The notes under the pieces are model-generated. The model did not search any database and was not told the origin of the DNA. It saw only the letters and a list, made by a program, of their open reading frames with translations. The position numbers and the translations under genes are program-made. This document shows, piece after piece, positions 1-7,251 of a stretch of 36,753 nt of DNA. Each line of letters opens with the position of its first letter. Within the stretch, counting starts at the first letter, position 1. Origin of the DNA: Pseudomonadota bacterium (lineage in GTDB: Bacteria; Desulfobacterota; Syntrophia; Syntrophales; UBA5619); NCBI GenBank assembly GCA_018896355.1, contig JAHIMW010000027.1, positions 1 to 36,753 on the forward strand. The letters run 5' to 3'.

Positions 1-369
1 CATTACGATACCGTGGCCGGCACGCCGGGGGCGGATGACAACGCAAGCGCCGTGGCTATACTGCTGGAAATGTGCCGCCTCTTAAAGGGTTACTCACCGG
101 AACGGACGTTAAAGCTGGTGTTTTTTACCCTTGAGGAGCCGCCGATATTTCGCTCGGAATCCATGGGCAGTTTCGTCTATGCCCGTGAGGCCAGAAACAG
201 ACAGGAACATATCAGCGCCATGATTTCCCTGGAGATGCTTGGTTATTACAGCGATAAGGAAGGCGGGCAAAGCTTCCCCGTTCCGCTCATGGCCCTGATG
301 TACCCATCTACGCCCAATTTTATCGCTGTTGTCGGAAACATATGTCTTTTTTTCTGCCATAACGTGTAA
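1..369 (+). CDS. M28-family zinc aminopeptidase, 5' cut by window edge, 3' end lost
   Basis: The reading frame is open from base 1 and starts with HYDTVAGTPGADDNAS, the metal-binding signature of M28 peptidases (His and Asp zinc ligands, then G-A-D-D-N). A second signature, VFFTLEEPPIF, carries the catalytic and metal-binding Glu pair, followed by SLEMLGYYSD. Family members remove N-terminal residues from peptides with two zinc ions and normally run roughly 100 residues past the EMLGYY segment. Here the frame stops soon after FIAVVGN, following a T-rich stretch (bases 345-356), and the last residues (ICLFFCHNV) do not look like family sequence. I see no convincing continuation in another frame, so the 3' part is probably lost rather than shifted. 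It converges on the HAD gene. Family assignment is firm; functionality is doubtful. Confidence 0.75.
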   Translation, partial: HYDTVAGTPGADDNASAVAILLEMCRLLKGYSPERTLKLVFFTLEEPPIFRSESMGSFVYAREARNRQEHISAMISLEMLGYYSDKEGGQSFPVPLMALMYPSTPNFIAVVGNICLFFCHNV

Positions 370-433
370 GCAGTACGGGTATAAGTGCGCACAAGAGCAA
401 TTTCCCGAGATCAAGACTTCAATAAATAGCTGA

Positions 434-1447
434 TCACCCGAAGATTACGGGCAATTCGGCGTAATCGTCGATGATCTGTTCGGCGCCGGCCTGCAACAAC
501 TCTTTGCGCAGGTTTTCCGGATCGGCGGAGGAGAGGACGACCCCAATGCCCCGGTAGCCGGTCTTTGACGACCGGGCCGCCTGCATGTCGTCGGGCATGT
601 CTCCCAGGTAATAAAATTCACTGAACCCTTTGCCGATCCGATGCGGTATCAGGTCGAGCATGTAGGGATCGGGTTTCTTCAGCGAGATCCGTTCGCCGCA
701 CTCGGTATAGATCCTCTCTTCCTCCCGCGTGCAATCATCCAGCGTGATCACGAGTTGAAAATATTTCCGCAGGTCGAAACGGTCCAGCGGAAAATCCGCC
801 TCCGCCCGCGGGCGGCCTGTGGCGACGGCCAAGATGTGATCCCGAGACAGATCTGCAAGCAGGGTCGGGTCCATCAGCAGACTTTCCCGGTGGATCAGGC
901 CTTCTCCGCGGTAGCAGCCGGGAACGGGGACACCTTGCGGCAAGGTGTCCCCGTAAAGCGCCGTGAAGAGAGACCGGCCGAGATAGATCTCCTGGAAGAT
1001 CCGTTTAATCCGGTTGCCGGTGACGACGTCGCCCTGATAACAGCTTGTCACGAAGGGATCATGACGTCTGCCGTACCGATCCAGAAGCTCCATCAACGGA
1101 CGGGAAGAGGCGTTCAGGAAATCGGCGAGATCCGACACATCGCAACGGCGGATCGTCTCTTCAGCGCTGGGGGGGGGCTCCCCCGATAGAGGGACGTCGG
1201 GTGGCTTGACCAGTGCGAAAAGGAGCTGGAGGGTCATGGCGGTCAGGTCCCAGTCGTTGTTCAGGCCGCCGGTCTGCTTGAGTTCGGCGAGGTCCGTCAG
1301 CGGGAAGAGCGGATCGGGCAGTTTACCGAAGCCCTTTGCCTCATTGAAAAAAAGCCGCGCCGTTTTTCGAGCGGTCTCGCGGTAGGAGCCGGAGACGTCG
1401 ATCAGGACGCCGTCCATATCAAAAACGATCAGTTTCGGCCGTGTCAT
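434..1447 (-). CDS. HAD-superfamily hydrolase (subfamily IA-like)
   Basis: HAD phosphatase with motif I VFDMDGVLID (nucleophile Asp10, acid/base Asp12), followed by DVSGSYRET, a Thr/Gly segment (ATGRPRAE), the motif III lysine in LKKPDPYML and motif IV YLGDMPDDM. At 337 residues it is longer than ordinary phosphoglycolate phosphatases because of a large cap between motifs I and II. The D-V-S-x-S-Y-R segment recalls a hypothetical IA subfamily of unknown substrate. Within the cap, residues GDTLPQGVP are encoded exactly by a 27-nt palindromic repeat (926-952) that also occurs after sppA, so this looks like an in-frame repeat insertion. The gene is divergent from the glycosyltransferase operon and may dephosphorylate an intermediate of that pathway, which is inference. 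Confidence 0.8.
   Translation of the reverse strand: MTRPKLIVFDMDGVLIDVSGSYRETARKTARLFFNEAKGFGKLPDPLFPLTDLAELKQTGGLNNDWDLTAMTLQLLFALVKPPDVPLSGEPPPSAEETIRRCDVSDLADFLNASSRPLMELLDRYGRRHDPFVTSCYQGDVVTGNRIKRIFQEIYLGRSLFTALYGDTLPQGVPVPGCYRGEGLIHRESLLMDPTLLADLSRDHILAVATGRPRAEADFPLDRFDLRKYFQLVITLDDCTREEERIYTECGERISLKKPDPYMLDLIPHRIGKGFSEFYYLGDMPDDMQAARSSKTGYRGIGVVLSSADPENLRKELLQAGAEQIIDDYAELPVIFG
926..952. repeat. 27-nt perfect palindromic repeat, copy A, inside the HAD gene
   Basis: Arms GGGGACACCTTGC and GCAAGGTGTCCCC pair perfectly (13 bp) around a single central base. The same 27 bases occur at 17987-18013. On the minus strand the element begins exactly on a codon boundary and adds nine codons (G-D-T-L-P-Q-G-V-P) without disturbing the frame. 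It resembles REP-type intergenic palindromes that can be mobilised by RAYT transposases; no such transposase is in this window. Confidence 0.8.
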
Positions 1448-1585
1448 AGCTTCGCTTCATATTTCATGGATGGGGATCTGTCAAACCAATTCGCGCGGCC
1501 CGGCCTTCTGAACGATACTTTTCATTTGCTAATTAAGCAGACAGGATGTATTGAACGCCAGTCTGATGGAGATGGAGAGTGTGTA

Positions 1586-2869
1586 TTGAAACAGGCGGAC
1601 CTCAAAAACGGTCAACAGAACAGGGACGGTTGCGCGCTGAGAATATGTCTGATGACCTACCGGGGGAATCCGACCTGCGGCGGGCAGGGGGTTTATATCC
1701 AGTACCTGAGCCGTGCTCTGACAGAACTCGGACATGAGGTCGATGTTCTGTCGGGCCCTCCCTATCCGGAGCTCGCTGAAGGCATCGCTCTCCACAAGAT
1801 TCCCGGTTTGGATCTTTACAACCCTGAACACCTCTTTAAGGTAACAAATATCCGGGATCTCTCATCGCTGCTCAACCAGTTCGAGTTCCTCAGCATGTGT
1901 TCCGGGGGATTCCCGGAACCCTTCACCTTCGGATTCCGCGCCCGCAACCATCTGCTCAGGAGCCGGAACGGATATGATATCATCCACGACAACCAGAGTC
2001 TCTCCTACGGCCTGCTCAGGATCGCCGCGAGCGGTTATCCGACGGTGGCCACCATCCACCATCCGATCACGGTCGACCGGGATATGGAGATCGCGGCGGC
2101 GGGAAGCTGGCTTCGCAGGATGAAGGTGAGACGCTGGTACGCTTTTTTGACGATGCAAAAGCGGGTCTCCCGGCGGATACAGAAGATCATTACCGTCTCC
2201 GAATGTTCCAAGCGGGACATCGGACGGGAATTCCGGATCCCCACCGGGCGGTTCCGCGTGGTTCCCAACGGGATCAATTTGGACTGCTTTTACCCGCTGA
2301 ACGGAATCAAGAGGGCGGATGACCAGATCCTGGTGACGAACAGCGCCGATACCCCGCTGAAAGGTCTCCGTTATCTTCTGGAAGCGGTGGCGGAGATCCG
2401 CAGGGAAAGAAAGATCCGTCTTGTGGTGATCGGAAAGCCCAAAATGGATGGGGAGATCGAACGGCTAATCGCAGAACTTTCCCTCGGCGATACGGTCCGA
2501 TTTACCGGGCGGATCCCTCATGAAGAATTCGCCCGCCTTTACGCCGAGGCAACCATGGCCGTCATTCCCTCCCTGTATGAGGGGTTCGGCATGCCGGCCG
2601 GCGAAGCGATGGCCTGCGGCGTGCCTGTGATCAGCACCTCGGGCGGCGCACTGCCCGAGGTCGTCGGGAATGCCGGAATCCTGGTTCCGCCGGCAGACAA
2701 GTCGGCGCTCAAGGAGGCCATTCTTGCCCTTCTGGATAATCCGGAGAGGCGCCGGCGTCTGGGTGAGGCGGGACTGGCGCGGGTAAAAGGTTCAATCACC
2801 TGGCGGCATGCCGCGCTGAAAACCGTGGAGGTCTACCGGGAGGCGATCGATGCTCACCGTCGACTTTAA
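1586..2869 (+). CDS. GT4-family glycosyltransferase
   Basis: Retaining GT-B glycosyltransferase of family 4, which transfers a sugar from a nucleotide-sugar donor. The N-terminal Rossmann lobe opens with LRICLMTYRGNPTCGGQG, the Gly-rich acceptor-side loop. The C-terminal lobe has VPNGINLDCFYP, a GKPKMDGE strand, FTGRIPHEEFARLY and the E-x7-E donor motif EGFGMPAGEAMACGVPV (about residues 332-340). The frame extends up to an ATG at 1466, but residues there look non-coding; a GGAGAG Shine-Dalgarno sits about six bases before TTG 1586, giving 427 residues. An internal start nearer the LRICLM strand is also possible. It overlaps the methyltransferase by 20 bases, so the two are co-translated. It is the first gene of the forward cassette. 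The acceptor is unknown. Confidence 0.85.
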   Translation: MKQADLKNGQQNRDGCALRICLMTYRGNPTCGGQGVYIQYLSRALTELGHEVDVLSGPPYPELAEGIALHKIPGLDLYNPEHLFKVTNIRDLSSLLNQFEFLSMCSGGFPEPFTFGFRARNHLLRSRNGYDIIHDNQSLSYGLLRIAASGYPTVATIHHPITVDRDMEIAAAGSWLRRMKVRRWYAFLTMQKRVSRRIQKIITVSECSKRDIGREFRIPTGRFRVVPNGINLDCFYPLNGIKRADDQILVTNSADTPLKGLRYLLEAVAEIRRERKIRLVVIGKPKMDGEIERLIAELSLGDTVRFTGRIPHEEFARLYAEATMAVIPSLYEGFGMPAGEAMACGVPVISTSGGALPEVVGNAGILVPPADKSALKEAILALLDNPERRRRLGEAGLARVKGSITWRHAALKTVEVYREAIDAHRRL

Positions 2870-3557
2870 GCAGATCCCGCTACGGCCGGGAATGCGCGTC
2901 CTTGACGCCGGCTGCGGAGGAGGCCGGCATATCTGTGAGGCGTTCCGAACAGCCGGCGTTGAAGTTGCCGGCGTGGATCTTGGATGGGATGATCTTTGCG
3001 AGGCGAACGGATATCTTTCGCTGATGGCGCGTGAATCGCGCGGCCGCTGGCTGATCTCCCGGGCCGATGTGACGAAGCTTCCGTTCGCCGACGGCGTTTT
3101 TGACGTGGTGGTATGTTCCGAGGTGCTGGAGCATATAGAAGAGAGCCGGATCGCGGTTTCGGAGCTGGTCAGGGTCCTCAAGCCGGGCGGGGACCTGGTC
3201 GTCACCGTTCCGCGCTTTTGGCCGGAGAGGATCTGCTGGGCGATTTCGTCCGCTTATCACCAAGAGTCCGGCGGCCACATCCGGATCTATAAGAAAGGGG
3301 AGATGCTCCGCCTGGTGGAGGCGGCAGGAACGCGCTGCTGGCGCATACGCTACAGGCACGGCCTTCATGCCCCCTATTGGTGGCTTAAATGCCTCGTCGG
3401 ACATAAGAATGAAGCCTTTCCGCTGGTCAAGGCGTACCGGAAATTCCTTGAATGGGACATCATCCGTCATCCCCCGCTGACGGCCATGATCGATCGGATA
3501 CTGAACCCCCTGATCGGCAAGAGCATCATCTTCTACCTGAAAAAAGGATACCGCTGA
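2850..3557 (+). CDS. Class I SAM-dependent methyltransferase (type 11-like)
   Basis: Rossmann-fold methyltransferase with motif I VLDAGCGGGRH (residues 17-27), the acidic ribose-binding strand VAGVDLG, DVTKLPFADGVFDVVVCSE for motifs II/III, then LEHIEE and LKPGGDLVVTVP. The C-terminal third is not standard methyltransferase core: it carries LHAPYWWLKCLVG and ILNPLIGKSIIFYLKKG, an amphipathic, aromatic tail that I recall from actinobacterial homologues sitting beside a GT4 enzyme and a toroid protein. It starts inside the glycosyltransferase gene, and its TGA overlaps the next ATG by one base (ATG at 3557), so the three genes are tightly coupled. Probable role: O- or C-methylation of the glycosyltransferase product. 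The substrate is not known. Confidence 0.85.
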   Translation: MLTVDFKQIPLRPGMRVLDAGCGGGRHICEAFRTAGVEVAGVDLGWDDLCEANGYLSLMARESRGRWLISRADVTKLPFADGVFDVVVCSEVLEHIEESRIAVSELVRVLKPGGDLVVTVPRFWPERICWAISSAYHQESGGHIRIYKKGEMLRLVEAAGTRCWRIRYRHGLHAPYWWLKCLVGHKNEAFPLVKAYRKFLEWDIIRHPPLTAMIDRILNPLIGKSIIFYLKKGYR

Positions 3558-4666
3558 TGGAATTTCCCCTTTCTCAAACACTTGCCCGGCCGACCATCGA
3601 TATCGGCGCCATTGCGGAATTTATCGCCGGCCTGCAGAAGCCGAATGGCGAGATACCCTGGTCCACCGGCGGGAAAACCGATCCCTGGGATCACGTGGAG
3701 AGCGCGATGGGGCTCAGTGTTGCCGGTTTCCTCCCGGAAGCGGAGCGGGCCTATCAATGGATGGCGGAGACCCAGCATCCCGACGGGAGCTGGTGGTCGG
3801 GAACCCGGGACGGTGTGCCGGAGGACAAGACCCGGGACAGCAATGTCTCCTCCTACATCGCAGTCGGGATGTATCATCATTACCTGATCACGCGGGATAT
3901 ACGCTTCCTGAGGCGTTTGTGGCCGACATTGAAGGCTGGAATCGATTATGCCGTCGCACTCCAGGCGGCTTCCGGCGAGATCGCCTGGGCCAGGAACAGC
4001 AAAGGGGTGGTCGATTCGATGGCCCTGCTGACCGGTTCCAGCTCGGTCTATATGAGCCTGAAGTGTGCGATCGCCGTGGCCTCCCTTCTGGGGAAAAAAC
4101 GGACGACCTGGAGATCGGCCCTGACCAGGCTCGGAGAGTCTATCCGCCATCGCCCCAGCCTGTTCAACATGATGAAGGCGCGGTATTCGATGGACTGGTA
4201 CTACCCTGTCCTCTGCGGCGCCGTTCAGGGCGCCGACGCCCGGATCCGGATCGACCGCTCCTGGGAAAAGTTCGTGGTTCCCGATTGGGGGGTCCGTTGT
4301 GTCTCCGACCAGCCGTGGGTGACCACGGCCGAGGCAGCGGAACTGGTCTTGACGCTGGCGGCGATGGGGGATCGCGAAAGGGCTGCTATCGTCTTCAACT
4401 GGATCTGCGACAAGCGATATGATGACGGCTCCTACTGGATGGGGGTGACCTTTCCGGACGGCGTGATCTGGCCGGAGGAAAAAACCTCCTGGACGGCGGC
4501 TGTAGTGCTTCTCGCCCACGACGCGCTCGATAACATCACTCCGGCCGGACGGATCTTCAGCCATGATTTCTGGGAGAAGAATCCGGATCTCGATCCCGGC
4601 AGAGAATCGTCTGCGGGCAGGATCTCCGATCAACGCAAATCGGCCCCTGAAAGATCCGGAGGTTGA
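3557..4666 (+). CDS. Prenyltransferase/squalene-oxidase-repeat-like alpha-toroid protein
   Basis: A 369-residue protein with repeated helical-hairpin signatures of the alpha/alpha toroid (terpenoid cyclase / prenyltransferase beta) fold: FIAGLQKPNGEIPW, WMAETQHPDGSWW, ALQAASGEIAWA and DKRYDDGSYWMG, each a Q-x-x-x-G-x-x-W-like motif. Conserved stretches include YSMDWYYPVLCGAV and WGVRCVSDQPWVTTAEAAE. I see no D-x-D-D-T-A motif of squalene-hopene cyclases, and the length is about half that of those enzymes, so a real cyclase activity is unlikely. It could bind or process a glycan or isoprenoid. Start chosen at ATG 3557, which overlaps the preceding TGA; upstream in-frame codons lie inside the methyltransferase. 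Fold assignment is reasonably safe; function is unknown. Confidence 0.75.
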   Translation: MEFPLSQTLARPTIDIGAIAEFIAGLQKPNGEIPWSTGGKTDPWDHVESAMGLSVAGFLPEAERAYQWMAETQHPDGSWWSGTRDGVPEDKTRDSNVSSYIAVGMYHHYLITRDIRFLRRLWPTLKAGIDYAVALQAASGEIAWARNSKGVVDSMALLTGSSSVYMSLKCAIAVASLLGKKRTTWRSALTRLGESIRHRPSLFNMMKARYSMDWYYPVLCGAVQGADARIRIDRSWEKFVVPDWGVRCVSDQPWVTTAEAAELVLTLAAMGDRERAAIVFNWICDKRYDDGSYWMGVTFPDGVIWPEEKTSWTAAVVLLAHDALDNITPAGRIFSHDFWEKNPDLDPGRESSAGRISDQRKSAPERSGG

Positions 4667-4671
4667 TTCCC

Positions 4672-5394
4672 GTGCGGAAAGATCATCGCCCCTACAGCCT
4701 CAAACGCTTCGATCTGAATTTTCAGCGGTGGTACGCGGAGCGCTTTCTCCGCCCCCAATTTGATAGTCTCGGCCTCGGGTGCACCTTCATGAAGCCCTGG
4801 CATGTCGAGATCTTCGGCGGACCGGTCAGGCTGGGGAACCATGCCACTGTAATCGCCACGCCGGACCGGAAAGTACGGCTGACCGTATGGTCCGCGCTCG
4901 GAGAGGAGGGAAGAATCGAGATTGGAAACTGCTGCCTCATCTGTCCCGGCGTCCGGATCAGCGCCGCCACCGAGGTCGTGATCGGGGAGAGTTGCATGCT
5001 GGCCCAGGGGGCCTTTGTGACCGATTCGGACTGGCATGGCGTTTACGACAGGAGCCTTCCGATCGGCCATACGATTCCCGTCCATATCGGAGACAATGTC
5101 TGGATCGGGGACAGCGCGATCGTCTGCAAGGGGGTCAGGATCGGAGAGAACAGCATTATCGGCGCCGGCGCCGTGGTGGTCCGTGATATCCCGGCCAATG
5201 CCGTCGCCGCTGGAAATCCCGCAGCCGTCGTAAAATACCTCGATGCCGGTACGCCGATGAGGACGCGCGCAGACTGGATGGCGGATCCCGGGGCGCTCGC
5301 CGCCCAGTTCGAGGAGATCGACCGTCATTTCATGAAGGACAACAGATGGCTGGTCTGGCTCCGGTCGTTCTTCTTTCCCAGAAAAGGGGATTGA
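4672..5394 (+). CDS. Hexapeptide-repeat (left-handed beta-helix) acyltransferase
   Basis: Sugar O-acyltransferase of the maltose/galactoside acetyltransferase type. The middle and C-terminal part shows hexapeptide turns: IEIGNCCLICPGVRISAAT, VVIGESCMLAQGAFVTDSD, the catalytic-His region DSDWHGVYDR, VHIGDNVWIGDSAIVCKGV, IGENSIIGAGAVVV and the closing AVAAGNPAAVVKYL. Such enzymes use acetyl-CoA (or another acyl-CoA) to acylate sugar hydroxyls as trimers. A GGAGG lies nine bases before GTG 4672, favoured here; TTG 4663 is an in-frame alternative. The preceding stop is at 4664-4666, so coupling to the toroid gene is likely. In context it would add an acyl group to the glycosylated product. Confidence 0.85.
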   Translation: MRKDHRPYSLKRFDLNFQRWYAERFLRPQFDSLGLGCTFMKPWHVEIFGGPVRLGNHATVIATPDRKVRLTVWSALGEEGRIEIGNCCLICPGVRISAATEVVIGESCMLAQGAFVTDSDWHGVYDRSLPIGHTIPVHIGDNVWIGDSAIVCKGVRIGENSIIGAGAVVVRDIPANAVAAGNPAAVVKYLDAGTPMRTRADWMADPGALAAQFEEIDRHFMKDNRWLVWLRSFFFPRKGD

Positions 5395-5404
5395 ATAGGA
5401 ACGG

Positions 5405-5510
5405 ATTTTCACCCCCACCCTGACCCTCCCCCGTCAAGAGGGAGGGAAGATGGTTTACCCCCGTCAAGGATGGAGGGTGGATTGCTTCCCTCCATCAAGG
5501 GGGGGAAGGA
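5405..5510. repeat. C-rich/G-rich degenerate repeat cluster before the radical SAM gene
   Basis: Three imperfect units built on CCCCGTCAAG or CTCCATCAAG flanked by C-runs and GGGAGG runs (around 5430-5446, 5458-5480 and 5486-5508). The first unit, with its ATTTTCACCCCCACCC lead-in, closely resembles the half-palindrome at 7171-7197. These are typical low-complexity intergenic palindromes of deltaproteobacteria. They fill the gap between the acyltransferase and the radical SAM start and may fold into hairpins that uncouple the two genes. Confidence 0.55.
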
Positions 5511-5544
5511 CTATTTAGGGTTCATCAATACCGGAGAATTGCCG

Positions 5545-7134
5545 ATGAGAGTTGCGATTGTCGCGCCGCCCTATCCCCTCGAGGAGGCGCCCGCGCCGCC
5601 ACTCGGCGTAGCCTATGTAGCCGCCGCGTTTGAGGCAGCGGGCGCCGGCGTGCGGATCTTCGACTATATCGTCAGCCGGTATACGCCGGAAAAACTGCAT
5701 GCGCAGCTCGACGCCTTCCGGCCCGATGTCCTCGGAGCGACCTCTGTAACGCTCAATTTCCCCGGCGCCGCGGAGATCGTCTGCGAGGCCAAACGACACC
5801 GCCCCTCGCTGATCACGCTGATGGGGGGACCGCATGTATCCTTTTCCGCCGAACGGACGCTATGCGACTATCCCGGGATCGATCTGATCGTGGCCGGGGA
5901 AGGGGAGAGAACCATAGCCGAATTGATGGCCTGGGGTCTGAATCCCGAAAAATGGGGAGAGATCCGCGGGCTGGTCTTTCGGCGTAACGGCCATGTCGTC
6001 ATCAATGAACCTCAGCCCTTCATCGACGATCTCGATAGTCTGCCCCTGCCGGCGCGTCATCTGCTCCCGCTGTCCCGTTATCAGGCCCTCGGTTATTCGA
6101 TCAGCATCATCACCTCGCGCGGCTGTCCCTATTCCTGCATCTTCTGCCAGGGACGCCGTATGGTCGGGAACCGGGTCCGCCTGAGAAATCCCTTGCTGGT
6201 TGTGGACGAGATCGAGGAAATTCTCTCCTACGGCATCGACCGGATCAATGTGGCGGACGACCTGTTCGTCTCCAGCCGGGGGAAGGTCAAGGATGTTTGC
6301 GACGAGATCATCCGCCGCGGCCTCCGGTTTGGGTGGAGCGCATTCGCCCGCGTGAATACCGTCGATCTGGAAACCTTGAAGCTGATGCGCGAGGCGGGCT
6401 GCGACAGCGTGAGCTTCGGCGTCGAGAGCGGAAATCCGGAGATTTTGAAGCGGATCCGCAAGGGGATCACCAGGGATCAGGTCCGGCACGCGGTTTCCCT
6501 CTGCCGGGAAGCGGGGATCATCGCCCACACCTCCTTCATTGTCGGCCTGCCCGGGGAGACATGCGAGACCCTCCGGGAAACGGCGGAGTTCGCCGCCGGG
6601 CTCGGCTCGCTGTACGGCTATCATTTCCTGACCCCTTTTCCGGGCACGACGGTCCGCGAGGAGGTGAAAAAGTATGATCTGGAAATCCTGACAGACGACT
6701 GGACCCGGTATGACGCGAACAGCGCCATCGTTCGGACCTCTGCCCTCTCTCCGGAAGAGATGAACCGGTTCGTAGCGGATTTCGAATCGGAGATCGCAGC
6801 GGTCTGGGAGGAGATGGTCCAGGGATACCATGACCGAACCAACACGCCGGAAGTCGACATGCAGGTTGAAGGCCATTTCCGGATGAAGCTGGTCTATCGC
6901 CTGCTTTCCGAAGATCTGATCGAAACGTGGGGCGTCATTCCGGCGGCGGATTATACCGAAAGTACGGAGCTTCTCCAGGAAGAGCTTTGCCGGCGGATCG
7001 CAAAAACCACAGGCGTCGATGGTGGAATGGTTTGCCGAACCATCCGGGGACTCGTCGAGAAAGGGTACGTCCTCCCCGCGATCTCCGGTGGAGAATGCCT
7101 CTGGTACTGGACGCACAACAACCGCGTCGACTAA
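5545..7134 (+). CDS. B12-binding-domain radical SAM protein
   Basis: N-terminal B12-binding Rossmann domain (about residues 1-130: MRVAIVAPPYPLEEAP, PPLGVAYVAAAF, FRPDVLGATSVTLNF, LMGGPHVSF) followed by a radical SAM barrel with the cluster motif C194-x3-C198-x2-C201 (GCPYSCIFCQG). GGEP-like and substrate-side elements follow, such as VSFGVESGNPEILKRI and SFIVGLPGET. This architecture covers cobalamin-dependent methyltransferases (class B) and ring-rearranging enzymes. There is no D-x-H-x-x-G B12-coordinating motif visible, so base-off binding is likely, as usual in this class. The C-terminal about 120 residues are extra, with a possible winged-helix-like end. GGAG lies about nine bases before ATG 5545, so the longer open frame from 5470 is rejected as repeat DNA. 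It is the last forward gene of the cassette. Confidence 0.85.
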   Translation: MRVAIVAPPYPLEEAPAPPLGVAYVAAAFEAAGAGVRIFDYIVSRYTPEKLHAQLDAFRPDVLGATSVTLNFPGAAEIVCEAKRHRPSLITLMGGPHVSFSAERTLCDYPGIDLIVAGEGERTIAELMAWGLNPEKWGEIRGLVFRRNGHVVINEPQPFIDDLDSLPLPARHLLPLSRYQALGYSISIITSRGCPYSCIFCQGRRMVGNRVRLRNPLLVVDEIEEILSYGIDRINVADDLFVSSRGKVKDVCDEIIRRGLRFGWSAFARVNTVDLETLKLMREAGCDSVSFGVESGNPEILKRIRKGITRDQVRHAVSLCREAGIIAHTSFIVGLPGETCETLRETAEFAAGLGSLYGYHFLTPFPGTTVREEVKKYDLEILTDDWTRYDANSAIVRTSALSPEEMNRFVADFESEIAAVWEEMVQGYHDRTNTPEVDMQVEGHFRMKLVYRLLSEDLIETWGVIPAADYTESTELLQEELCRRIAKTTGVDGGMVCRTIRGLVEKGYVLPAISGGECLWYWTHNNRVD

Positions 7135-7164
7135 CCCCCATGCCCGGGTCGGGCACAACGAAAG

Positions 7165-7228
7165 ATGAAAATCACCCCCACCCCTCCCTCCCCCGTCGAG
7201 GGGAGGGAGGGGTGGGGGGCATTTTCAT
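7165..7228. repeat. Long G/C-skewed palindrome between convergent genes
   Basis: Arms 7175-7193 (CCCCCACCCCTCCCTCCCC) and 7200-7218 pair over 19 bp with a six-base loop. After a two-base mismatch, ATGAAAAT (7165-7172) pairs with ATTTTCAT (7221-7228). It sits between the stop codons of the radical SAM gene (+) and the methyltransferase (-), so it could act as a bidirectional terminator or RNA-stabilising hairpin. One strand is a pure G-run array (G4-A-G3-A-G4-T-G6) that could form a G-quadruplex. Confidence 0.75.
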
Positions 7229-7251
7229 ATACAGGGCCGATGAAACCGGAA

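Noticed and set aside
5405..5510. Possible CRISPR-like repeat array
   Set aside because: Units are degenerate, unevenly spaced and lack spacers of constant length; they match the palindrome family at 7165-7228 instead.
5860..7158. A 432-codon minus-strand open frame opposite the radical SAM gene
   Set aside because: Shadow of a gene with a complete cluster motif and B12 domain; the antisense translation is Arg/Pro/Gly-rich and domain-free.
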